NCBI GenBank assembly: GCA_037131955.1
Contig: JBAXQC010000111.1
Location: 1-5,335, forward strand
Reading direction: 5' to 3'
DNA length: 5,335 bases
DNA from: CAIMMJ01 sp037131955
GTDB taxonomy: Bacteria; Bacteroidota; Bacteroidia; UBA4408
How positions within the stretch are numbered: position 1 is the stretch's first letter; each line of letters opens with the position of its first letter. A program made the position numbers and the translations under genes. Shown one piece after another: positions 1 to 5,335 of this stretch. The notes beneath the pieces are model-generated. The model did no database searches. It was not told the DNA's origin and saw only the letters and a program-made list of their open reading frames with translations.

Positions 1-23
1 CATTTCACCAGCTTTTCAGTTAT

Positions 24-1499
24 CTACTGCTTTTCAAAAGCCCCAATAGATGGCGGATTTAGAAAGGCATTGTTCTTTAAATCTACTGTATTATTGAAAA
101 TTCCAATAATTAAAAATTTCCCTTTTGCAATTGCAGGTGAAGCTTCTTTTAGAGCATAATCATTTAGTGATACATCTTTATAAAAGCCATTCTGGGAGCC
201 ACTTTGAGAGGCAGATGAATTATTAATACACTCTACAAATTTATCGGAATTGCTACTAAAAAAACTTGTGTTTATTTTAGTAACACAATTCTCAAATTTA
301 TAATTAAAAGCAAACCCTGAATTTGGCGTAGGGTCTAATTTAACTTCTTCTTCTAAATTTCCATCAATAATTGTATTTCCAAAATAACAACTGTCTAATG
401 GAAAATCTTGAATTTCGTTGTAATTGTTAACATACAATGCCGGGGTTTTTCTCACAGGAAACGACCAATAATTGGCAAATGTGTTATTTACAAAAGTATA
501 GTTACCACCAAACGTAAGTGCAGCACAATAGCCACCGCAATTGTAAATTAAATTATTATATGCTCTAATATTAAAATAACGAGATAGGACTCCCGCACCA
601 CTCATATTTTTGATAATTGTATTGCTCAACCTTAAACCTGTTTCATCAGGGGACCATCTTCCAACAATAGTTTCGGCCTGAATTCCAATAAATGCATTTT
701 GAATAATTGCGAAGTTTATGCTGCATGAACCTCCTTCGTTTATCCAAATTCTGTCCCATTGTCCATTTTGGTCTCTGTAATCTGCTTCGAGTCTTGTTCC
801 CGAAAACAACACAGGATTTGCAAAGCTTCCTTCTACCTTTAACTTTCCGCCTCTATAAACCCATAAACCAGAATTCTTTGAAAAATATAACTTTGTTCCT
901 TCAGGAATGGTTAAACTTCCCGCAGAATCAACTACTGCATAACCATAAACCACATAAGGTTTACTGGAATTTAAACTTATATTTTCGTTGGCATTTGCCA
1001 AAATTGAATATTTTAAAGCTCCAATAGAATTTGTTGGCCTTATGTAATTAGCATCTTGGCCCCAAGCAACCAAATCTACTTTTTGCGAATTCCCATTGGT
1101 ACTAAACAACAATGAATCTGCAACAATTAATGGCGAATTAGCATTGTTAGGATTTATTGTTACTGCAACAAAAATATACAAACTATCACCCGGGCCAATT
1201 TCCACATCGCTGGCTGAGTTTGCTTTTAATCCATCAATATTTAAGCGGTAAGCAGAGCTATTTCCACCGGCTAAACGTATAGACGAAACAATTAATTTTC
1301 TATTTAAGTTATTGTAAATTTTTAATGTTTTGGTAGTGCTTCCCATTTGAGTAAACACAGTGTCAAAAATTACTGTATCGTCAGAAAAAAATAATCTTGC
1401 AGAAGGGTCTTTAGAAATTAAATCTTCTTTTTTGCAGCCAGAATTAAAAAAAGAAATAAATGCAAACAGCACGATAAATCCCAAACACCATTTCTTCAT
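24..1499 (-). CDS. Outer-envelope lipoprotein with right-handed beta-helix
   Basis: This is a 491-residue exported lipoprotein of unknown substrate. Residues 1-21 form a type II signal peptide: MKKW, then a hydrophobic stretch, then a lipobox N-S-G-C with lipidated Cys22. The next residues, KKED, resemble the Bacteroidota lipoprotein export signal (K followed by two acidic residues), so surface exposure is likely. Residues about 35-150 look like an Ig-like or choice-of-anchor beta-sandwich, with a GG-x-SSAYRL segment, GPGDSLYIF and a closing AWGQDA. Residues about 165-460 have the short, Asn- and Gly-rich strand/turn pattern of a parallel beta-helix (LTIPEGTKLYF, GGKLKVEGS, NNLIYNC, VNNTFANY). 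The C-terminus, ASPAIAKG followed by PPSIGAFE, matches the usual end of beta-helix and polysaccharide-lyase-like proteins. I see no clear catalytic site, so binding or structural roles are as likely as carbohydrate cleavage. The start ATG at 1499 is fixed by the signal peptide and has an A/T-rich leader without Shine-Dalgarno. Confidence 0.88.
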   Translation of the reverse strand: MKKWCLGFIVLFAFISFFNSGCKKEDLISKDPSARLFFSDDTVIFDTVFTQMGSTTKTLKIYNNLNRKLIVSSIRLAGGNSSAYRLNIDGLKANSASDVEIGPGDSLYIFVAVTINPNNANSPLIVADSLLFSTNGNSQKVDLVAWGQDANYIRPTNSIGALKYSILANANENISLNSSKPYVVYGYAVVDSAGSLTIPEGTKLYFSKNSGLWVYRGGKLKVEGSFANPVLFSGTRLEADYRDQNGQWDRIWINEGGSCSINFAIIQNAFIGIQAETIVGRWSPDETGLRLSNTIIKNMSGAGVLSRYFNIRAYNNLIYNCGGYCAALTFGGNYTFVNNTFANYWSFPVRKTPALYVNNYNEIQDFPLDSCYFGNTIIDGNLEEEVKLDPTPNSGFAFNYKFENCVTKINTSFFSSNSDKFVECINNSSASQSGSQNGFYKDVSLNDYALKEASPAIAKGKFLIIGIFNNTVDLKNNAFLNPPSIGAFEKQ

Positions 1500-1552
1500 T
1501 TTATTAATTATCTGTTTTTATTTTTTAAACTTAATTTAGCAGCCTTAACGTT

Positions 1553-1585
1553 CAATTTTACTAAATATTGCTGCAAAAAAACAAA
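1553..1585 (-). promoter_or_regulatory. Candidate Bacteroidota-type promoter for the beta-helix lipoprotein
   Basis: Read on the minus strand, TTTG (1585-1582) is followed after 21 bases by TAAAATTG (1560-1553). That is one mismatch from the Bacteroidota -7 consensus TAnnTTTG, at roughly the expected spacing from a -33 TTTG. Transcription would start near 1547 and give a leader of about 50 bases. Such matches occur by chance in AT-rich DNA, so this is only a candidate. Confidence 0.22.
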
Positions 1586-1586
1586 A

Positions 1587-2393
1587 ATGTATTTTACAAA
1601 CAACAATAAAGAAGAAATATATTACGAACTGCGTGGAAACATTTCTAGTTCAAAATGTATAGTGTTTTTAAACGGACTCTCGCAAAGTACTGCCGCTTGG
1701 GCATTTATGACACCTTATTTTGAAAAAGACTACAAAATATTATTAGTAGATTTTATTTTTCAAGGGCAATCGTACAAGGAAGCTAAAGGAAAAAACTTTG
1801 ATGAACATGCCAATGATTTATGGCAATTGGTTCAATTTTTAGGTATAAATGAACCTCATATTGCAGGTATTTCTTATGGCAGTTTGGTGGCACAGCATTA
1901 TGCACTAAACTATCCCGATTGGATAAGTAAATTAATTTTAATGGCAACATTTGCTCATAAAACAGAACAGTTCAAAGCCATTGAGCTCAGTTGGAAACGT
2001 TCGTGCCAAACAGGTGGATATTCTATGCTATTGGATGTTATGTTGCCTTTTGTATTAGGTTCTAATTATTTTGAAAATCCGTTTATTCCAATTGATGTTT
2101 TAAAAGAATCAAGGGTTGGAGCAAATCAGGATCCTACGGCGCTTCTAAAGTTGATGAAAGCAACAGAAGAAAGGCCAGATTACCGACAAAAAATAAAAAA
2201 GATAAAAGCCAAAACATTAATCATTCAAGGAGAATTCGACATACTTGTAAAAATGGAAATGGCAAGAGATGTTGCATTAAATATTCCTGATTCAAAGCTT
2301 GAGGTGATAAAAGGTGTTGGGCATACGTTGAACCTTGAAGCACCAAAAATAACGGCAGAACTTATTTTAGATTTTTTAGAACATGACAATTAA
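1587..2393 (+). CDS. Alpha/beta hydrolase
   Basis: This is a 268-residue cytoplasmic alpha/beta-hydrolase-fold enzyme with no signal peptide; its substrate cannot be told from sequence. The canonical core is complete. The first strand and oxyanion loop are at IVFLNGLSQS (25-34), the second strand is ILLVDFIFQGQS (51-62), and the nucleophile elbow G-I-S-Y-G (94-98) gives Ser96. The acid is in QGEFD (Asp218) and the histidine in GVGHTL (His246). Residues about 122-200 form the variable lid. The usual His-Gly of the oxyanion loop is Asn-Gly here (29-30). The length is typical for the family, which includes esterases, C-C bond hydrolases and lactonases. The ATG at 1587 follows an A-rich leader (ctgcaaaaaaacaaaa) typical of Bacteroidota. 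The 3' end overlaps the next gene by 11 bases, so the two are very likely co-transcribed and translationally coupled. Confidence 0.9.
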   Translation: MYFTNNNKEEIYYELRGNISSSKCIVFLNGLSQSTAAWAFMTPYFEKDYKILLVDFIFQGQSYKEAKGKNFDEHANDLWQLVQFLGINEPHIAGISYGSLVAQHYALNYPDWISKLILMATFAHKTEQFKAIELSWKRSCQTGGYSMLLDVMLPFVLGSNYFENPFIPIDVLKESRVGANQDPTALLKLMKATEERPDYRQKIKKIKAKTLIIQGEFDILVKMEMARDVALNIPDSKLEVIKGVGHTLNLEAPKITAELILDFLEHDN

Positions 2394-2709
2394 ACAAGCC
2401 CAAGAAACAGTTGACAACTGGATAAAAACACATGGCGTAAGATACTTTAGCGAACTTACCAATATGGCAATTCTAACGGAAGAGGTTGGCGAAGTAGCAC
2501 GTATTATATCCAGAGAATACGGAGATCAATCTAAAAAACAAAACGAAAATAATTTAGATTTGTCTAACGAATTGGCCGATGTGTTGTTTGTGATTATATG
2601 CCTTGCCAATCAAACAGGAATTGATTTGACACAAGCACTTGAAAAAAACCTTGCAAAAAAAACTGATAGAGATTCACAACGGCATAAAAACAATGAAAAG
2701 TTAAAATAA
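2383..2709 (+). CDS. MazG-type nucleotide pyrophosphohydrolase
   Basis: This 108-residue all-alpha protein is of the MazG / RS21-C6 (YpjD-like) type. Such enzymes hydrolyse nucleoside triphosphates to monophosphate and pyrophosphate, usually to remove non-canonical or damaged nucleotides. The metal-binding signature is present: E-E-V-G-E (33-37) and E-L-A-D-V-L-F (63-69), giving Glu33, Glu34, Glu37, Glu63 and Asp66. A basic C-terminal segment follows (KK at 92-93, then R96-D97). The size matches single-domain family members rather than the two-domain MazG of E. coli, so the gene symbol mazG is not used. The ATG at 2383 lies inside the last codons of the hydrolase gene, an 11-base overlap in another frame. 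The N-terminal helix beginning MTIKQAQETVDNW is expected for the fold and supports this start. The exact nucleotide substrate is unknown. Confidence 0.9.
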   Translation: MTIKQAQETVDNWIKTHGVRYFSELTNMAILTEEVGEVARIISREYGDQSKKQNENNLDLSNELADVLFVIICLANQTGIDLTQALEKNLAKKTDRDSQRHKNNEKLK

Positions 2710-2715
2710 AGTTTA

Positions 2716-3354
2716 CTAGTTTTTACTCTCTCCCATTTCTACCACCGCATTTACTTTGTATTTTTTATGCGGAGCAATGGATAGTGCAACTTTGCTTAAA
2801 TCGCAATCTAATAGCGTTTTTCTGTGGCCTAAATTTTCAATGCCGTCGTCAATTAATAAATCAATTAAAATACTTAATCCATCTTGGTAACCATATTGGC
2901 AGGCTTCCTTAAGAATTTTATAATCTTTTATATAGGTATTAATTCTTTGATTAAAATTTTTTCCGCCACTTGATACATGACCAATTTTACCATTTTTTCC
3001 CATGTCTAAGGCATGTTCATTAGCAAGTTTATACAAGGCTTTGTCGTAACTTACACTTCTACAATTGTGTAGTTCTTCTAATTCTTTGTTCAAAGAAATA
3101 ACAAATTTGTTCATTGGAAATTTAGTAGAATCTAGCCAAGCTTTAAGGTAAGTTTCTTTAAATGTTTTGGGATTTTGCCTCACTAAATTCAAGTAATATA
3201 CAAACAGGTTTTCTTGTTTTGTTCTCTCTGGTAGTTGAGATGATTTAAACGCAATTTCTATTTCCGTTTTAGAAAAAGTAAATGGTTTTTCCTGAAAAGA
3301 AAAATGAGGAACACTTATTAAAATTAAAAGAAAAGGTGTTTTTAAAAATTTCAT
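2716..3354 (-). CDS. Exported CAP-domain (SCP/PR-1-like) protein
   Basis: This is a 212-residue protein with an N-terminal hydrophobic segment (residues 4-20, after MKFLK) that acts as a Sec signal or an uncleaved anchor. It has no lipobox Cys and no clear Ala-x-Ala cleavage site. The rest is a CAP domain of the bacterial type. It opens with LVRQNPKTF (57-65) and contains a CAP cavity His in GHVSSGG (His126), a Glu at the position of the usual G-E-N motif (Glu150 in KEACQYG) and the second His in DDGIENLGHRKTLL (His177). It closes with the strand VNAVVEMG (201-208). The G-E-N box is degenerate: only the Glu remains. Bacterial CAP proteins are secreted or periplasmic and mostly of unknown activity. 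The ATG overlaps the stop of the upstream dehydrogenase gene as ATGA (3354-3351), so translation is probably coupled. Its stop is 6 bp from the convergent pyrophosphohydrolase stop. Confidence 0.85.
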   Translation of the reverse strand: MKFLKTPFLLILISVPHFSFQEKPFTFSKTEIEIAFKSSQLPERTKQENLFVYYLNLVRQNPKTFKETYLKAWLDSTKFPMNKFVISLNKELEELHNCRSVSYDKALYKLANEHALDMGKNGKIGHVSSGGKNFNQRINTYIKDYKILKEACQYGYQDGLSILIDLLIDDGIENLGHRKTLLDCDLSKVALSIAPHKKYKVNAVVEMGESKN

Positions 3355-4100
3355 TTTCTTATAGCTAAAGTTGCCGAACCTTGAGCAACAGGTGTTAGAA
3401 CAATATCGTTAATGTTTACATGTGCCGGCCTACTTGCTGCAAAAAATATTACATCTGCCACGTCTTCTGCAACTAGTGGTTGCAAGCCTTTGTAAGCATT
3501 TTTTGCCTTTTCTACATCTCCTTTAAATCGCACAATAGAAAACTCAGTTTCTACCATTCCCGGAGCAATATTAGTTACTTTAATTCCTCTGCTCAATAAA
3601 TCTATTCTCATTGCTTTTGACAAGGCGTCCACTGCAAATTTTGTGGCACAATAAACATTTCCATTGGGATAAACCTCCTTTCCTGCAATAGATGCCAAAT
3701 TAATAATATGACTTCCATTGTTATCCGGCATCAATGGCAATACTGCCTTGGTTATATACAACAAGCCTTTTAAATTGGTGTCTATCATTTGCTCCCAATC
3801 GTCTAGTTCAGCGCTGTCAAAACTTGCAATACCTGCAGCCAATCCAGCATTGTTTATAAGCAAATCTATTTGCTTCCACTCCTGCGGCAAACTATCAATA
3901 GCATCAAAAGTTTGCTTTCTTTGCCTGATATCAAAGTTCAGTAAAAACACCTCTGTTCCAATTAGATTTTTAGCTAATTCTTCTAGCCTTTCTTTTCTGC
4001 GGCCAGTTAAAATTAATCGGTAATTATTCTTTGCAAAAAGTTCTGCACATGCTTTTCCAATTCCTGATGTTGCCCCTGTTATTAATACTGTTTTTTTCAT
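3351..4100 (-). CDS. ydfG: YdfG-like short-chain dehydrogenase (NADP-dependent 3-hydroxy acid dehydrogenase type)
   Basis: This is a 249-residue classical short-chain dehydrogenase/reductase acting in the cytoplasm. The cofactor motif T-G-A-T-S-G-I-G is at 8-15, followed by the structural NNAG (83-86). The catalytic tetrad is Asn109, Ser137, Tyr150 and Lys154 (Y-C-A-T-K). TGRR (32-35) places two arginines after the second strand, which favours NADP(H). From memory it resembles E. coli YdfG along its whole length, notably AGLA, WEQMIDTN, EFSIVRFKGD and PAHVNIN. YdfG oxidises L-serine, L-allo-threonine and 3-hydroxy acids and reduces malonic semialdehyde; the same activity is inferred here, not proven. 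I chose the ATG at 4100 because the conserved first strand MKKTVLITGA begins there. A longer in-frame start at 4148 would add a lysine-rich tail of 16 residues unlike the family. It is followed by the CAP gene with an ATGA overlap. Confidence 0.9.
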   Translation of the reverse strand: MKKTVLITGATSGIGKACAELFAKNNYRLILTGRRKERLEELAKNLIGTEVFLLNFDIRQRKQTFDAIDSLPQEWKQIDLLINNAGLAAGIASFDSAELDDWEQMIDTNLKGLLYITKAVLPLMPDNNGSHIINLASIAGKEVYPNGNVYCATKFAVDALSKAMRIDLLSRGIKVTNIAPGMVETEFSIVRFKGDVEKAKNAYKGLQPLVAEDVADVIFFAASRPAHVNINDIVLTPVAQGSATLAIRK

Positions 4101-4142
4101 TGTCGTTAATGTATAAGTACTGCTTTTTTGTTTTTTCTTCTT

Positions 4143-4175
4143 GAACATAATCCATAAAATTAAAAAATTATGTTC
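4143..4175. repeat. Perfect 9-bp inverted repeat in divergent spacer
   Basis: GAACATAAT (4143-4151) and ATTATGTTC (4167-4175) are exact reverse complements separated by a 15-base AT-rich loop. They lie in the spacer between the dehydrogenase and the ABC permease genes. On the minus strand the repeat would fold at the start of a dehydrogenase leader transcript and would enclose the alternative ATG at 4148 in its stem. It could be an operator for a dimeric regulator or a leader hairpin. It is not followed by a convincing T-run on either strand, so it is probably not a terminator. Confidence 0.55.
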
Positions 4176-4180
4176 CTTTA

Positions 4181-4211
4181 CAAATCTTATTATTTTATAG
4201 TGTAAACCAAA
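4181..4211 (-). promoter_or_regulatory. Candidate Bacteroidota-type promoter for the dehydrogenase/CAP operon
   Basis: On the minus strand, TTTG (4211-4208) is followed after 19 bases by AAGATTTG (4188-4181). This matches the Bacteroidota TTTG-N19-TAnnTTTG arrangement except for the first base of the -7 box. Transcription would begin near 4174, at the outer edge of the inverted repeat, giving a leader of about 75 bases to the start at 4100. The -33 element lies only 13 bp from the start of the divergent permease gene. I found no comparably good plus-strand promoter for the permease. Confidence 0.3.
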
Positions 4212-4223
4212 ATCATTGCCAAA

Positions 4224-5335
4224 ATGTTTGATTTAGATAAATGGCAAGAAATTTTTTCTACCATAAAAAAAAACAAACTTCGTACTTTTCTTACAGGCTT
4301 TAGCGTGGCTTGGGGCATATACATGCTTATTGTGCTTTTGGGTGCAGGCAAAGGCCTAGAAAATGGCATCAGTTCTATGTTCGAAGCCGATGGAACAAAC
4401 AGTATATGGATATACAATGGAGTTACTTCTATTGCTCACAAAGGATACAAACCCGGAAGATTGGTAAAATTTGATAACTCTGATTACAAAAATTTAAAAA
4501 AAGAATTTAAAGAGGTAGAACACATCACTCCTCAACTTGGTTTAGACAAAATTACCAGCGTAGTTTATAAAAACAGAACGGCCAACTTTAATGTAAGAAG
4601 CGGAAACCCTGATATAATGTTTGGCGAAAACCTTAAAGTGATTGATGGAAGATTTTTGAATCCATTAGACATAAGCGAAAACAGAAAAGTTGCTGTAATA
4701 GGAAAACCAGTAAAAAAAGAATTATTTAACGACGGTTTGTGCATTGGCGAAGTTTTCTTTTTAAACGGTTTCAGCTTTACTGTAATTGGTGTGTTTAATG
4801 ATCCAGGTGGAATTTGGGACAACAACAGAATCTATATCCCCTACTCCACTGCACAACTTGTTTTTACTGGAAATAATTTTGTAGACCAATTGGTATTAAC
4901 CACCAATCATCCCTCTCTTGAGCAAAGTATAGAGCTTTCTAACAGCTTAAAACAAAGATTGGCAAAAGTTCATGAATTTGCCGTAGAAGATGACAATGCA
5001 ATATATGTGAACAATAATTTTGAAAATTTTAAAAAAATAATGACCGTTATCTATTCCATTAGAATTTTTATTTGGATTGTGGGAATTGGAACGATCATAG
5101 CAGGCATTGTTGGCGTTAGCAACATTATGATGATAGTTGTAAAAGAGAGAACAAAAGAAATTGGAATTAGAAAATCTTTGGGAGCAACACCCGTAAGTAT
5201 TGTTTCTTTAATTATGCAAGAAAGTATTTTAATAACGGGCTTTGCAGGTTACATTGGACTTGTGCTTGGAATTTTTACCATAGAAACAGTTAGAGGATTA
5301 ATACCTGAATCTGATTTTTTTAAAAATCCAGATGT
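4224..5335 (+). CDS. MacB/FtsX-type ABC transporter permease (3' end outside window)
   Basis: This reading frame stays open for 370 codons to the window edge. The product is an inner-membrane permease subunit of the MacB type, a mechanotransmission ABC transporter; relatives export macrolides, peptides or lipoproteins. The conserved N-terminus MFDLDKWQEI and the KKNKLRTFLT amphipathic segment lead into TM1 (about 21-45). A large periplasmic MacB-like core domain follows (about 50-270). TM2 lies at about 278-306, then the FtsX-family cytoplasmic signature K-E-R-T-K-E-I-G-I-R-K-S-L-G-A (307-321) and TM3 (about 330-355). Family members have about 400-420 residues and four TM helices, so only the C-terminal region with TM4 is missing. 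No ATPase domain is fused; the ATP-binding partner must be another gene, probably downstream. The ATG at 4224 is the only plausible start, since an in-frame stop lies at 4203-4205. Confidence 0.9.
   Translation, partial: MFDLDKWQEIFSTIKKNKLRTFLTGFSVAWGIYMLIVLLGAGKGLENGISSMFEADGTNSIWIYNGVTSIAHKGYKPGRLVKFDNSDYKNLKKEFKEVEHITPQLGLDKITSVVYKNRTANFNVRSGNPDIMFGENLKVIDGRFLNPLDISENRKVAVIGKPVKKELFNDGLCIGEVFFLNGFSFTVIGVFNDPGGIWDNNRIYIPYSTAQLVFTGNNFVDQLVLTTNHPSLEQSIELSNSLKQRLAKVHEFAVEDDNAIYVNNNFENFKKIMTVIYSIRIFIWIVGIGTIIAGIVGVSNIMMIVVKERTKEIGIRKSLGATPVSIVSLIMQESILITGFAGYIGLVLGIFTIETVRGLIPESDFFKNPD

Noticed and set aside
1..3. A minus-strand ATG (cat at 1-3), 20 bases after the lipoprotein stop, which might start the next gene of the same operon.
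   Set aside because: Only one codon lies in the window; nothing supports it as a gene beyond its position.
707..1027. A 106-codon plus-strand frame inside the lipoprotein gene.
   Set aside because: It is antisense to a well-supported gene, has low-complexity composition rich in Leu, Asn and Phe, and shows no recognisable motif.
1511..1539. A possible plus-strand promoter for the hydrolase gene (TAATTTAG at 1532-1539 with TCTG upstream).
   Set aside because: The -7 box has a mismatch, the upstream box is poor and the spacing is short; too weak to list as a feature.
1534..1574. Short inverted matches in the 1500-1586 spacer: ATTTAG/CTAAAT and GCAGC/GCTGC, plus the palindrome AACGTT.
   Set aside because: The arms are only 5-6 bp, do not nest into one stem and are expected by chance in AT-rich spacer DNA.
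2383..2709. The small MazG-type gene as an antitoxin or phage-defence component next to a hydrolase.
   Set aside because: The protein is a typical single-domain housekeeping pyrophosphohydrolase; no toxin, nuclease or other defence gene is nearby.
3718..4023. A 101-codon plus-strand frame inside the dehydrogenase gene.
   Set aside because: It lies antisense to conserved dehydrogenase motifs and has no features of its own; its Ser/Ile-rich sequence reflects the opposite strand.
4190..4825. Minus-strand frames of 75 and 86 codons (4190-4417 and 4565-4825) opposite the permease gene.
   Set aside because: Both are antisense to the conserved permease reading frame and show no motif or plausible leader.

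Overview
The window is AT-rich DNA from what looks like a member of the Bacteroidota. This is inferred from several features. The genes lack Shine-Dalgarno sites and have A-rich leaders instead. One lipoprotein carries a charged C-K-K-E-D start typical of this phylum. The MacB-like permease opens with the M-F-D-L-D-K-W-Q-E-I N-terminus common in Bacteroidota. The few promoter-like sites resemble the phylum's TTTG / TAnnTTTG pattern. The species cannot be named from this stretch.

Layout from left to right. A minus-strand gene (24-1499) encodes an outer-envelope lipoprotein with an anchor-like beta-sandwich region followed by a right-handed beta-helix. An 87-bp divergent spacer separates it from a plus-strand pair (1587-2709): an alpha/beta hydrolase overlapping by 11 bases a small MazG-type nucleotide pyrophosphohydrolase. 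Only 6 bp lie between the stop of that pair and the stop of a convergent minus-strand pair (4100 down to 2716). The convergent pair is a YdfG-like short-chain dehydrogenase followed, with a 4-base ATGA overlap, by an exported CAP-domain protein. A 123-bp divergent spacer (4101-4223) holds a perfect 9-bp inverted repeat and a candidate minus-strand promoter. The plus-strand gene to its right (4224 to the window edge) is a MacB/FtsX-type ABC transporter permease cut off by the end of the window.

The genes form three or four independent transcription units of mostly housekeeping character: envelope lipoprotein, metabolite and nucleotide clean-up enzymes, a dehydrogenase and an exporter. I see no mobile element, CRISPR array, tRNA, rRNA, toxin-antitoxin pair or defence system, and no strong evidence of a new system. 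The points most worth checking are the inverted repeat in the 4101-4223 spacer, the start codon of the dehydrogenase, the tight translational couplings between functionally unrelated genes, and the likely surface location of the beta-helix lipoprotein.
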